Assembly: GCF_024494595.1 (NCBI RefSeq)
Contig: NZ_JANHDI010000008.1
Coordinates: forward strand, 1 to 64,000
DNA length: 64,000 nucleotides
Source of the DNA: Halobellus rarus
Lineage (GTDB): Archaea; Halobacteriota; Halobacteria; Halobacteriales; Haloferacaceae
Direction: 5' to 3'
The notes beneath the pieces were generated by a model. That model made no database searches and had not been told where the DNA came from. It was given only the letters and a program-made list of their open reading frames with translations. How positions within the stretch are numbered: position 1 is the stretch's first letter; every line of letters begins with the position of its first letter. Position numbers and translations under genes: made by a program. Positions 1-9,600 of this stretch are shown here, piece after piece.

Positions 1-60
1 GCGTTCAACTTCCTCGGCGACGCGCTCAGAGACGCGCTCGACCCGCGACAGGAGGTGTGA
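1..60 (+). CDS. C-terminal end of ABC transporter permease (DppC/OppC-like), partial
   Basis: Frame +1 is open from the window edge to TGA at 58-60 and encodes 19 residues ending in a [14 protein letters not shown]-type tail. That tail is typical of the second inner-membrane permease of dipeptide/oligopeptide ABC importers. Two ATPase genes follow directly (next ATG 3 nt after the stop), which fits a permease-permease-ATPase-ATPase operon. Only the last residues are visible, so the substrate cannot be inferred. Confidence 0.8.
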   Translation, partial: AFNFLGDALRDALDPRQEV

Positions 61-63
61 CCG

Positions 64-1050
64 ATGAGAGACACCGACGAACCGGACTGGACGAACACCG
101 ACGAACCGGACTGGACGAACACCGACGAACCGGACTGGACGAACACCGACGCACCGGACTGGACGGACACCAACTCGCCGGAGCCGACGAACGCGGACGA
201 ACTAGCGGAGCCCACTGACGCCCGCGAACCACTGCTCCGAGTGGAGAACCTCCGGACAGTGTTCCACACCGACGACGGAACGGTCCGCGCCGTCGACGGC
301 GTCTCCTTCGGGGTCGCCCGCGGCGAGACGGTTTGCCTCGTCGGCGAGTCCGGGAGCGGCAAGACCGTCGCGAGCGAGTCGATCACGCGGTTGGTCCGGG
401 AGCCGCCCGGCGAGATCGCCGGCGGCTCCGTTCGGTTCGACGGCGCCGACCTCCTGTCGCTGTCGGCGTCGGAACTGCGGGCGGTCCGCGGCGACCGGAT
501 CGCTCACGTGTTTCAGAGCTCACAGACCTCACTCAACCCCGTCTACACCGTCGGGTGGCAACTGATCGAGGCGGTCCGATTGCACGCGGACGTCACGAAA
601 GCGGACGCGAGGGCCCGCGCCGTCGACCTGTTGGACCGGGTCGGAATGCCGAACCCCGCCGGCCGGGTCGACGACTATCCGCACGAACTCTCCGGCGGCC
701 AGACGCAGCGGGTCGCGCTCGCGATGGCGCTCGCGGGCGATCCCGACCTCCTGATCGCCGACGAACCGACGACGGCGCTCGACGTCACGATCCAATCGCA
801 GGTGCTCGGGCTTCTCGAAGAGATTCAGTCGGCGTTCGGCCTGGCGGTCCTCCTCGTGACGCACGACCTCGGGGTCGTCGCCGAGGTGGCAGACCGCGTC
901 GTCGTCCTCCGCGACGGCGGGGTGGTGGAACGCGGCGACGTCGTTCAGATCTTCGAGCGACCCTCGCACCCGTACACGCGACGGCTTCTCGACTCGATTC
1001 CCGGACGAGACCGGATCGGTACGACCGGTCGGAGAGGTGACGACGGATGA
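64..1050 (+). CDS. Peptide ABC transporter ATP-binding protein (DppD/OppD-like)
   Basis: ATPase that would power uptake of peptides or similar solutes with the permease just upstream. It has Walker A GESGSGKT near residues 94-101, signature LSGGQ near 209, Walker B LLIADEP and the H-loop VTHD. The C-terminus ends soon after the oligo/dipeptide motif ([13 protein letters not shown]). The first 35 residues are odd: four copies of an eight-residue unit (TDEPDWTN type) from a 24-bp DNA repeat. Conserved ABC sequence begins only near residue 57, so a later start is possible. It overlaps the next ATPase by 4 bp (ATGA), implying translational coupling. Confidence 0.93.
   Translation: MRDTDEPDWTNTDEPDWTNTDEPDWTNTDAPDWTDTNSPEPTNADELAEPTDAREPLLRVENLRTVFHTDDGTVRAVDGVSFGVARGETVCLVGESGSGKTVASESITRLVREPPGEIAGGSVRFDGADLLSLSASELRAVRGDRIAHVFQSSQTSLNPVYTVGWQLIEAVRLHADVTKADARARAVDLLDRVGMPNPAGRVDDYPHELSGGQTQRVALAMALAGDPDLLIADEPTTALDVTIQSQVLGLLEEIQSAFGLAVLLVTHDLGVVAEVADRVVVLRDGGVVERGDVVQIFERPSHPYTRRLLDSIPGRDRIGTTGRRGDDG
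71..166 (+). repeat. 24-bp tandem repeat, 4 copies, coding
   Basis: Units start at 71, 95, 119 and 143. The first three are identical and the fourth has two substitutions. The period is a multiple of three, so the reading frame is kept and an eight-residue acidic repeat (core DEPDWTNT) results at the N-terminus of the ATPase. Near-identity of the copies suggests recent expansion. Confidence 0.95.
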
Positions 1051-2339
1051 GCGCTGAGACGCCGCTGCTCGACGTTCGTGCCCTCGTGAAGCACTACCCG
1101 GTCACCGAGGGCGTCTGGAGCCGCGAGGTCGGCCGCGTGCGGGCAGTCGACGGGATCGACCTCACTGTCGAGCGCGGCGAGACGGTGGGCCTCGTCGGCG
1201 AGTCGGGGTGCGGGAAGTCGACCGCGGCCCGCGCGATGCTCCGGATCGAGGAGCCGACCGGCGGGACGGTTCGGTTCGACGGTGAGGACGTCACGGACTA
1301 CGACAGGGAGGGACTGAAGCGGTTCCGCAGGCGGGCGCAGTTGATCCTCCAGGACCCGGCGTCGAGTTTCGATCCGCGGCGGTCGATCGGCCAGTCGGTC
1401 GCCGAACCGCTCGCCGTCCACGGGATGAGCGACCGGCACCGCCGTCGCCGACTCGTCGAGGCGACGCTCGAACGTGTCGGCCTCTCGCCCGACGCTGCCG
1501 ATCGGTACCCGCACGAACTCTCCGGGGGAGAGAAACAGCGCGCGGCCCTGGCTCGCGCCCTGATCGTCGATCCCGACCTCCTCGTCGCCGACGAACCGGT
1601 CTCCGCGCTGGACACGTCCGTCCAGGCCGACGTGCTCGAACTCCTGGACCGTCTCCGATCGGAACTCGGCCTCGGCGTGCTCCTCATCAGCCACGACCTG
1701 CGTGTGATCCGGGAAGTCTGCGACCGCGTCGCGGTGATGTACCTCGGCGAGATCGTCGAGTCGGGTCCGATCGACGCGGTGTTCGGCGACCCGCAGCACC
1801 CCTACACGCGGGCGCTTTTGGCCTCGGTTCCGATTCCCGACCCGACAGTCTCGCGGCCGTCGGTCGATCTGCTCGGTACGGTCCCCGACGCCGCGGATCC
1901 GCCGTCCGGCTGTCGGTTCCACACGCGGTGTCCGGAGGTCATTCGACCGGAGGAATACGACCTCGACGACGACGTCTGGCGGCGGGTTCATCGGCTCCGA
2001 ACGCGGCTCTCCGGCGGTTCGGAGTCGATCGACGTCGACGCCGTCCGGACACGCGTCGCGGCCGGCACCGGAAGTGACGATGACGGGCCGGCCGAGTCGG
2101 TTTCCGCAGCGCTCAAGCGGGAGTTCGAGCTCCCGCAGCGGCTCTCAGACCCCGGCGCGGACGCGGTTCTGGACCGCGCGCTCGAACGGCTCGCGTCGGG
2201 CGAGCGCGAGGCGGCCGCGGAGGTGTTGACTTCGGCGTTCGGCACCGTCTGCGAGCGGGACGCGCCGGCGACGCGGTCGCTGTCGGCCGATCACGAGGCC
2301 GCCTGTCACCTCCTCGAGGACGAACGAGACGCTGACTGA
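1047..2339 (+). CDS. Peptide ABC transporter ATP-binding protein (DppF/OppF-like)
   Basis: Second ATPase of the peptide importer. Walker A GESGCGKS lies near residue 51, signature LSGGEKQ near 158, Walker B LLVADEP and switch SHD follow. The Cys-containing oligopeptide-transporter tail ([10 protein letters not shown]) is near residue 290. At 430 residues it is about 100 longer than bacterial DppF. The extra C-terminus is acidic and probably helical, with no motif I recognise. The start ATG overlaps the previous stop (ATGA). Substrate class is inferred from family only. Confidence 0.92.
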   Translation: MSAETPLLDVRALVKHYPVTEGVWSREVGRVRAVDGIDLTVERGETVGLVGESGCGKSTAARAMLRIEEPTGGTVRFDGEDVTDYDREGLKRFRRRAQLILQDPASSFDPRRSIGQSVAEPLAVHGMSDRHRRRRLVEATLERVGLSPDAADRYPHELSGGEKQRAALARALIVDPDLLVADEPVSALDTSVQADVLELLDRLRSELGLGVLLISHDLRVIREVCDRVAVMYLGEIVESGPIDAVFGDPQHPYTRALLASVPIPDPTVSRPSVDLLGTVPDAADPPSGCRFHTRCPEVIRPEEYDLDDDVWRRVHRLRTRLSGGSESIDVDAVRTRVAAGTGSDDDGPAESVSAALKREFELPQRLSDPGADAVLDRALERLASGEREAAAEVLTSAFGTVCERDAPATRSLSADHEAACHLLEDERDAD

Positions 2340-2351
2340 TCCGTCCGGCGC

Positions 2352-2654
2352 TCACTCGATCAGAAACCGCGGCGGGGCGATCCGCTCGGAACGACACTCC
2401 GGGCACCGCGAGGGATCGTTCAGCGGGTCGTCGAACCCGTCGAAACCGCACGCGCGACACTCCGGTGGTGCGACCAGGAACCGCTCGCCGGAGTCGTCGC
2501 TCTCGACCGTCTGTGAGACGTGCTCGACGTGTCTGTAGACTGCCGATTTCGGCACGCCGACGGCCGTCGACAGTTCCGCGGCGTCGTGTGGCTCCGTCCG
2601 AAGCGCGTCCGCGATCCGCTGTCGCGTCGTCGCCTCCTCGCCCGGTTCGGACAT
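2352..2654 (-). CDS. HTH transcriptional regulator with C-terminal zinc ribbon
   Basis: 100-residue protein of the archaeal type that joins a winged-helix-like N-terminus (residues about 10-50, SAVYRHVEHV recognition region) to a zinc ribbon with Cys66/Cys69 and Cys84/Cys87. It is probably a DNA-binding regulator; targets are unknown. It converges on the peptide-transporter operon, with 12 nt between stop codons. A TATA-like box about 28 nt before the ATG supports a leaderless start at 2654. Confidence 0.85.
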   Translation of the reverse strand: MSEPGEEATTRQRIADALRTEPHDAAELSTAVGVPKSAVYRHVEHVSQTVESDDSGERFLVAPPECRACGFDGFDDPLNDPSRCPECRSERIAPPRFLIE

Positions 2655-2677
2655 ACTCGTAGAAGCGGAGTCGAGGC

Positions 2678-2687
2678 GTATATATTG
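2678..2687 (-). promoter_or_regulatory. TATA-like box for the HTH/zinc-ribbon gene
   Basis: The AT-only core TATATAT lies about 28 nt upstream of the ATG at 2654 in GC-rich surroundings. This spacing puts the transcription start at or next to the start codon. Confidence 0.6.
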
Positions 2688-2843
2688 TCGGCTCCGATGG
2701 AGTGGTCCGGGGGTCGGTTTCGACGACCTCCTCCCGGTGCGGCGATGGTCTCCGGACTTCGATCCCGATTCGCTCCGTCGTTTGTCCGTGTCGGAGTCCC
2801 GTTATGGGAAACACACTTGACACTCCGTTCAGTGAGTACTCGT

Positions 2844-3803
2844 ATGAAGGCAGTCGTCCTCGCAGGCGGGTACGCGACGCGTATGTGGCCGATCACCAAA
2901 GACCGGCCGAAGATGTTCCTCCCGGTCGGCGACGGCACAGTCATCGACATCATCTTCGAGGACCTCGAGGCCGACGACCGGGTCGACGAGGTGTTCGTGA
3001 GCACGAACGAGCGCTTCGCGGAGGCGTTCGAGACGTTCATCTCGGAGTCCCCCTACGAGAAGCCGACCCTCTCGGTCGAGGAGACCGTCGAAGAGAACGA
3101 GAAGTTCGGTGTCGTCGGCGCGCTCGCCCAGCTCATCGACCGCGAGGGCGTCGAGGACGATCTCGTGGTCATCGCCGGCGACAACCTGCTCTCCTTCGAC
3201 GTCTCGGAGTTCGTCGACTTCTTCGAATCGAGCGGGACTCCGTGTCTCGCCGCCTACGACGTGGGCTCGAAGGAGCGCGCGAGATCCTACGGACTCGTCC
3301 AACTGGAGGGCGACCGCGTGGTCGACTTCCAGGAGAAGCCCGACGACCCACAGAGCACGCTCGTTTCGATCGCCTGCTACGCGTTCCCCGCGGAGACGCT
3401 CCCGGACTTCGAGACGTACCTCGAAGACGGCAACAACCCCGACGAACCCGGCTGGTTTATGAAGTGGCTCCAAGACCGCGGCACGGTGAAGGCGTTCACG
3501 TTCGACGGCGCGTGGTTCGACATCGGGACGCCCGAGAGCTACCTCGAGGCGGTATCGTGGCACCTCGACGGCGGGACGTTCGTCCACGACGACGCCACGG
3601 TCGAGAACTCCGAACTCGGCTCGAACGTCCACGTGATGGCGGGCGCGTCAGTGACGGATTCCCGCCTCGAACGGTCGGTGATCTTTTCGGACGCCACCAT
3701 CCGCGACGCCGACCTCCGCAACACCATCGTCGACGAGGACACCCACATCGAGAACCTCGACCTCTCGAACGCGCTGATCGGCGCGCACTCGCACCTGGAG
3801 TGA
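2844..3803 (+). CDS. Sugar nucleotidyltransferase (glucose-1-phosphate thymidylyl-/uridylyltransferase type)
   Basis: Makes an NDP-sugar from a sugar 1-phosphate for glycan or surface-polysaccharide synthesis. The 319-residue protein starts with the nucleotide-binding loop LAGGYATRM and has KPMF-type (KMFLPV) and DIGTPESYLEA motifs. After about residue 250 it carries hexapeptide-like repeats (SNVHVMAGASV and following) forming a short left-handed beta-helix tail. Start chosen at 2844 because the P-loop begins seven residues later; longer forms add arginine-rich shadow sequence. A 23-bp tandem array begins exactly at its stop codon. Confidence 0.92.
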   Translation: MKAVVLAGGYATRMWPITKDRPKMFLPVGDGTVIDIIFEDLEADDRVDEVFVSTNERFAEAFETFISESPYEKPTLSVEETVEENEKFGVVGALAQLIDREGVEDDLVVIAGDNLLSFDVSEFVDFFESSGTPCLAAYDVGSKERARSYGLVQLEGDRVVDFQEKPDDPQSTLVSIACYAFPAETLPDFETYLEDGNNPDEPGWFMKWLQDRGTVKAFTFDGAWFDIGTPESYLEAVSWHLDGGTFVHDDATVENSELGSNVHVMAGASVTDSRLERSVIFSDATIRDADLRNTIVDEDTHIENLDLSNALIGAHSHLE

Positions 3804-3909
3804 CGGGACGATGTCGCTTGGAGTGACGGGACGATGTCGCTTGGAGTGACGGGACGATGTCGCTTGGAGTGACGGGACGATGTCGCTTGGAATGACGGGA
3901 CGATGTCGC
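3801..3909 (+). repeat. 23-bp tandem repeat array starting at a stop codon
   Basis: Units begin at 3801, 3824, 3847, 3870 and 3893. The first four are identical and the fifth differs at the end and is cut short. The first three bases of the first unit are the TGA of the sugar nucleotidyltransferase gene, and the bases before it (CTGGAG) resemble the unit end (CTTGGAG), so the array copies the 3' end of the gene. It fills the gap to the convergent cupin gene. There are no spacers, so it is not a CRISPR. Confidence 0.95.
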
Positions 3910-3947
3910 CTCGTGTCGGAACCACCCTCCCGTTTCGATTGGCCCCG

Positions 3948-4340
3948 CTACTCCCGCTCGTCGTCGCGCACCGTGTACTCGCCGAAATCGTCGACCGTCC
4001 CCAGCGGCGGCGCACCGATCATAACCCACGTCTGCGCGGCGTCGCTCTCGTTGCGAACGCTCCGCATCGGCTCCGGGCCGATGCGGACGATCCCGCCCGG
4101 CGCGACGTCGTAGATCTCCCCGTCGATCTCGACGGTTCCCCCGTCGAGCGCCACGTACACCTCCTCCTGCCGTTCGTGAGCGTGCGGAGTCGTCGCCTCC
4201 CCCGGTTCGAGCGTCACCGCGTTCACGCGCATCTCCGTGCATCCCAGCGCTTCGGTGAACTTTCGGTGGAGGTTCCCGGATTCGGGGAACCGTTCCGCTT
4301 CGACGGTCTCGGGATCGACGACGTTGAAATCGGTTGTCAT
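3948..4340 (-). CDS. Cupin-domain protein
   Basis: 130-residue single-domain cupin. Cupin motif 1 is visible as PHAHERQEEVYVALDGG (about residues 52-68), with metal-binding His/His/Glu, and motif 2 follows near PGGIVRIGPEP. Such small cupins bind a metal and act as isomerases, dioxygenases or sensors; nothing here decides among them. It is convergent with the sugar nucleotidyltransferase, with the 23-bp array between. Sugar-related activity is possible but unproven. Confidence 0.85.
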   Translation of the reverse strand: MTTDFNVVDPETVEAERFPESGNLHRKFTEALGCTEMRVNAVTLEPGEATTPHAHERQEEVYVALDGGTVEIDGEIYDVAPGGIVRIGPEPMRSVRNESDAAQTWVMIGAPPLGTVDDFGEYTVRDDERE

Positions 4341-4410
4341 ACCGCCACTTCGGCAGAGATCGGTATAGTCGACTGGGTTGGGTTCGCAACGTCTTCTTTT
4401 CCCGGCTACC

Positions 4411-4459
4411 GAGGCCGGGCGTCACTCGCCGAGCCGGGCGTCACTTCCCGAGCCGGGCG
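4411..4459 (-). repeat. 19-bp degenerate tandem repeat at the dph6 3' end
   Basis: The core GCCGGGCGT recurs at 4414, 4433 and 4452 (period 19). The stop codon of the Dph6 gene (4441-4443) lies within a unit, so the last codons plus stop are repeated beyond the gene. Confidence 0.8.
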
Positions 4460-5166
4460 TCCGTCACCTGGATGTGTCCGCGCGTCCCCTCCCACACCGT
4501 CTCGTACGCCAGTCCGATCGGGCGATCCATGTGCGGTCCGTCGGTGACGAGCGTCTCGAACTCGCCGCCTTCCCCCAGAACGTGCACGCCGTACTCCTCG
4601 TTGAGCGCGAGCAACTCGCCGAGCGCGTCGGCGTCGAGCGTCCGTCCCAGCCACGATTCGTCGAGGCCGCGGGCGGCCACCTGGACGATCCGGATCTCGA
4701 AACCGGCGTCGAGCATCTCCTCGGCTAACTCCTGTGGGTCGCGCTGCCACAGCGGCGCGAAGAGATCGATTCCCAGTCGGTCGCACATCCCGCGGATCCG
4801 CGAGGTCTGGAACTCGCTTTCGACGGCCCCCGCCGTGACACCGGCGATGCCGCCGTCGAGTTGCGAGTCGAGTTCGACGAGCGCGGCTTCGAGCGGCTCC
4901 AACTCCCTGTCGCCCTGTGCGCCCGCGTCGTCGACATCGGCCGCGTTGAGGTTACCCGGCTCCACCTCGATGAGATCGATCCCGATACTCTCTGCGGCGA
5001 GGCCGGCCAGCCGCGTCTCGGGGACGTGGTACATGTACGAGTCTTCGCCGGGGTGGACTGTGAGGAGGTGCGAGACGTTCAGCCCTTCTTCGAGCGCTCG
5101 GTAGAGCGCCCACGAGGAGTCCTTGCCGCCGGAGAAGAGGCTCACCCAGGAACCGGAGTCAGTCAT
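4441..5166 (-). CDS. dph6: Diphthine--ammonia ligase (Dph6 family)
   Basis: Catalyses the last, ATP-dependent amidation in making diphthamide on translation factor aEF2. The N-type PP-loop SGGKDS is at residues 12-17 and the family motifs GEGGEFETLV and E(T)VWEG lie in the C-terminal half. The 241-residue length fits archaeal members. Start chosen at 5166 (MTDSGSW) because the PP-loop follows directly; a start at 5193 would add nine residues. Dph2 of the same pathway is at 41535-42569. The product name rests on family membership. Confidence 0.88.
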   Translation of the reverse strand: MTDSGSWVSLFSGGKDSSWALYRALEEGLNVSHLLTVHPGEDSYMYHVPETRLAGLAAESIGIDLIEVEPGNLNAADVDDAGAQGDRELEPLEAALVELDSQLDGGIAGVTAGAVESEFQTSRIRGMCDRLGIDLFAPLWQRDPQELAEEMLDAGFEIRIVQVAARGLDESWLGRTLDADALGELLALNEEYGVHVLGEGGEFETLVTDGPHMDRPIGLAYETVWEGTRGHIQVTDARLGK

Positions 5167-5205
5167 TGCCAGCGCTTGGGTTCCGGCGTACAAACGGCCA
5201 CCGGT

Positions 5206-5565
5206 TCACGCGTCATCCCCGAACGCGTCGCGGCCGGCCTCCGCGCCGACTACGTCGTCTTCGGCGGTTCTTTCGGGGTTCGAGCTTTCGGCATTCGTCT
5301 TCTGAGCGTCCGTCTCGTGCGTCCGATCTGCACCGCTGACTTCCGCTTCTCTCGCCGCGGCGATCCGCTCGATGGCGTCGACCAACCGGAACAGCGCGAG
5401 GACGAGCAACCAGGCGATATAGACTCCAGCGGCGATACCGACGAGGACGAACCACAGGAGGATCTGCCCGGCGATCACCAAACTGTACGCGAGCGTCACG
5501 AGCAGCACGACGGCAACGGCGATCTTCACGCGATTCGACGGCGATGGAGGGAGTTCGGCGGGCAC
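5206..5565 (-). CDS. Small membrane protein with acidic tail
   Basis: 119 residues. Two adjacent hydrophobic segments (about residues 14-35 and 38-60, VVLLVTLAYSLVIAGQILLWF then VLVGIAAGVYIAWLLVLAL) are followed by an acidic, probably cytoplasmic tail with many Asp, Glu and Asn. No catalytic motif is seen and I do not recognise the family. It lies 39 nt upstream of the dph6 start on the same strand, so the two may be co-transcribed. Confidence 0.7.
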   Translation of the reverse strand: MPAELPPSPSNRVKIAVAVVLLVTLAYSLVIAGQILLWFVLVGIAAGVYIAWLLVLALFRLVDAIERIAAAREAEVSGADRTHETDAQKTNAESSNPERTAEDDVVGAEAGRDAFGDDA

Positions 5566-5716
5566 GATTTCCGGTTTCGCCCACGGCGTACGTAAGTGCT
5601 TTCGTGCCTACGGCTGTCGACGGCGACGCCGTTCGCCCGGTCGCAGAGCCTTTTTCGCCGTACGTCGCCTCACGGTCTCGGCAGGAGCGATCGCCTCGCC
5701 CATATCCGCCTGCCCG

Positions 5717-6418
5717 TTATTCGTCCGCTTCCTCGTCTTCGATCTCGTGGTTCATCTCCGGCACTTCGGCTTCGAGCCACTCGCGGAACCACTTCACGCG
5801 CGTGAGCCGCTTGTGGGCGATGCTCTCTGCGGCGTCGGAGTTGACCCGCTCGGTGGCGTCGCGGCCGCGTTCGAGGACGCGTTCGACCATCTCGGCGGCG
5901 TCCATGTGCGTCCGGGCCTCATAGCCCATCCGGAGCAGCATCAGCGCCGTGCCGTTCGCGCCGACCTTGTCGAGGATGTCGGCCTCGATGAGGCTCTGCG
6001 TTTCCAGTGAGACGTCCGAGAGCGGGCCCTGATAGGAGTGGTCGGCGACGACCTGACACACCTGTTCGACGAACGACTGCGGGAAGTCGCCGTGGGCTTC
6101 GAGGTACTCGCGCGCGACGCGTGCTCCCTCCTCGGCGTGGACCTCCTGGTCGGCCTCCAGCTTCGAGATGTCGTGAAAGAGCGCGGCGACGCGGACGACG
6201 TCGATGTCGGCGCCCTCGCGCTCGGCGATCCGGGTCGCGATGTCGACGACGTTCAGGATGTGGTTGAAGCGGTACTCGGCGCTGTGCCAGGGGTACCACC
6301 GCATCCGGCCGCCGTGGTCTTCGCTCTCGACGCTCGCTGCGAGGTAGTCGCGGACGAACCGCTTCATCTCCTCGAACTCCTCGTCGTCGACCGTCGATTC
6401 CTTGATTTCAACGCCCAC
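5717..6418 (-). CDS. HD-domain phosphohydrolase (YedJ-like)
   Basis: 233-residue metal-dependent phosphohydrolase. Metal ligands are visible as H (RFNHILNV), HD (ALFHDISKLEAD), a later H (ADHSYQGP) and D (EADILDKVG), the usual HD-superfamily order. Related single-domain proteins hydrolyse nucleotides or other phosphoesters; the substrate is unknown. The C-terminal third is helical and acidic. 225 bp separate it from the surface-protein gene, and I see nothing coding there. Confidence 0.88.
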   Translation of the reverse strand: MGVEIKESTVDDEEFEEMKRFVRDYLAASVESEDHGGRMRWYPWHSAEYRFNHILNVVDIATRIAEREGADIDVVRVAALFHDISKLEADQEVHAEEGARVAREYLEAHGDFPQSFVEQVCQVVADHSYQGPLSDVSLETQSLIEADILDKVGANGTALMLLRMGYEARTHMDAAEMVERVLERGRDATERVNSDAAESIAHKRLTRVKWFREWLEAEVPEMNHEIEDEEADE

Positions 6419-6644
6419 GGAACCACCTCCGTTTCGGAGCAGTGGGGGGTCCCACGACGTCCGCGTTCGCGTTCGGGTTCATTACCCGATAGAATGGCTC
6501 TTCGGTTCTTAGGCGTTACGACGAGGCGAGCGCGCCGCCGTCCCCGAATCGGGACCTGAAGGCCCGTTCGGATGCGCTGACCGCTTCACGCTGCCGGCTC
6601 CGAGAGTCGCCGTCCCGGAACGGCAGGCTTGATCGCTGCTGCTC

Positions 6645-9600
6645 TCACTCCCGCCGAGAGACGAACAGCGCGACCGTCGTCAACGCGCCAAGTGAGACGA
6701 GAACGTCGAAGCCGAGCAGGCGGCTTCGGAGCGTTTCGTCGCCCGAACTGTCGACGAACGTTCCGAGCACGCCGCCGAGGAACCGCCGTGTCGAGTCGAC
6801 GACTGACTCCGTCGAGTCCGGGCTTTCTGTCGGCGTTGTGGTCTCGCCCGTCGCCGTCGAAGTGGGATCGCCGCCCGACGCCGCTGGGCCGCCGCCACCC
6901 CCGCCACCACCCTGTCCGCCGCCCGCGAGACGGTCCACCGATGTAGACTCGGAAACCTTCGGAATGACTGTCCCGATCACGCCGTCAACCCGGAGTTCCC
7001 TTACCGACGCGACCACGTCGACGGCGGAGGTCACCGAGAACTGATCGCCCACACGCTGCGTGTCGAAGTCGACGCTCAGGGTCCACCGTCCGTCAGGCCC
7101 CACGACGGCCTCCTTCGTCGTCAGGAACGACGGATCGGTACCGTTGACCGATTGAATCTGGAACTCGATCTCGGTCCCGGGCGCGACGGTCGTCGTACCT
7201 CCGATGGACTGGTTCGTTTCGTTCTCGACGACGAGCGGGTCCTCGGAGGGTGAAACGGTCGCCTTCAGGAGTTCGTACTCTTCGATGAGTGTTCGATTCT
7301 CGGTGCTCAGTCCGCTGTAGGGGCCGCTATCGGCCACCACGAACGAGACGGCGCGTGAGTCACCGGCGCTGAGACCGATCCCCCCAGCACTCTCGTAGGC
7401 GATCACGTAGGTATCGTTGGCCGGATCAGCGACGACGCTGGCGTTATCCTCGCCCGGTACGTACAGGTCCCCGCCGTCGCTGGACGGCACTGTCTGCCCG
7501 GTGAAGTTGGCGTCGTTCGCCCCAACGCGAGTGATGTTCAACCCGTATCTCGCGTCGGCGTCGGTACCGGAAAGCGCGAAGAACGCCTCGGTCGGCGTTC
7601 CCGACTGGCGGGCGAACTCGCCGGCGAGACCGGGGACGACCAATCGGTGGACGACGACGTCGCCAGCCGCGATTTCGGCGGTCCTGGTGAGTCGATCCGC
7701 TTCGATCGCCGCCGAAACGTCGTCGCGGGTCGAAAACGCGGACCCGGCGGGCGCGACCCAATTCGTGAGATTCCTCGGGGCGGCCGATCCGACGACCAGC
7801 GTCCCCGTGTCGGTTGCGGTCGCGTTCGACACCATATCGGGTCGAACCGCGAGAGTGTAGTTACCTGGTTCGATCGCCTCTGTGAGGTCCTGATTCGCTG
7901 TAATTCCGGCATCGACGACCGCGTCTACGGCCCCGTCGCCGGATTCGTCCTTCCCGACCACTCCGAAGACCGCGCCACCGTCGGACGGAAGCGTCGTCGC
8001 ACCGATCACAGCCGCGGTGTTGAACCATACGCGAACCGTGCCGTCCCCGTCACGGTCGACGACCGTCGCGCTCGCACGGAATCCGTCCTCGTCGCTTCCG
8101 ACGGTTACGGTCGCGGCGTCCGTTTGGTGCAGTTCGATCCCGAACGGGGCCACGTCGCCGGCGTGCTCCTTGACGACCGTGGATCGGAACGAGGCTTCTC
8201 CCTCCTCGTCTGGCTCCTCGACGACGTCGGACTGCGACGAGGAGTCCGTTACGTCGGCAGCGACCACGCGGATGAGAGCGGATTGGTTTCTCGCGCCTGT
8301 CCCGGCGTCGGTCACCTCGACGGTGTAGTTTCCTGGCCCGGCCTCCCCGACGGTCGCGGCCGCGAAATTGAACCTCGCGTCGCCGGTGTCGTCCAGCGTG
8401 ACGTCCCTTCGCTCGACGACCGCAGACCCGTCGGCGTCCGAACGGAGGGTGACCTCGACGATCCGATCGGTGGCGTTCGCGCTGATCTCCCCCTCGATGG
8501 GATCTGAAGTGGTGACGTCTCGATCGTCGATATCGACAGCTAACTCCAATCCGCGGAGTGCGACGTCGAGACTCCGGTCGATGGACCCGTTTTCGAGATA
8601 CGTCTCGATCCCGTAGTCTCCGCTCCAGTTGCGCGCCGCCGTGTCGAAGGTGAACACCTGACTCCCGGCTCCGGTGTGTCCGGAGAAGACGAGCGTTCCG
8701 ACGCCGTCTTCCACCTCGAACGTCTGATTGGTATCGGCGGACCCGTCGGTGGCGACGAACGCCAACGTCGACCCCTCGTAGGCGTCCGCGTCTCCGTCGT
8801 CCTCGCTGACAGTCGCGCTCGCCACGGTCACGTCCATCGATCCGGGCTCGATAGTCTCGGTGTCGATCGAATCGTTCACCGCGTCGATTCCGACCGTCAC
8901 TCCCGATCGCGGATCGATCGGCGTTTCCGAACTCAACACGACTTGCCCGTCGGTCGATCCGTCCGCGTCGAGCGTGTAGCGGTCGGTCACGTCGATTCCG
9001 CCAACGCTCACGGTGATGTTATCCGCGAGCGTCAGCGCCCCCGCTTCCCCGCCGGCCTTCGAGACGTCCTCGCTGAATGGAATCTCGACGACGCTCTCGG
9101 TGTGAGTCAAACTCGTTCCTGCGAGGTCACTGGTGGCGAACTCCGTTATTGGTCCGAGTGTGAGTGGTGCTGGGTCTTCGTCGATAATTGCAGATGTGAT
9201 TAATTCGGTATTGATACTGGTGTCAAAGTATTTTGATGTGATTGAATCACCATCATTTATTTGTAGAGTCCCGGTACTATCTGTAGTATTTATTTTAATA
9301 CTTCCTGAAAACTCTGAATCTGTTGTCTGTGATAAGAGTATAGTCTCTCCCACTGTATAATCAATAGCATCACTAGATGATGGCGGATTTTTAAAATGAA
9401 TTGTCACAGTTCCATTCTCATTCCTGCTGGTTTCTTCTATTCTATTGTTCCCTCCATCAGAGTCTTGATATTCAATGTCTTCCTTTGTTATTTTATTATC
9501 TGAATTTTGATCAGCGACACCTGCTTCAGTAGTATATTTTGTTGAAGTACCGGGTCTTTGACCTCGTCCTAGGAATTGTGATTCAGTATCTGATTCGATG

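Noticed and set aside
2702-3826. Plus-strand ORF of 374 codons overlapping the sugar nucleotidyltransferase
   Set aside because: Arginine-rich shadow frame with no motif, in a GC-rich genome where such frames are common.
3801-3909. CRISPR array
   Set aside because: Units are contiguous with no spacers, and no cas genes are near.
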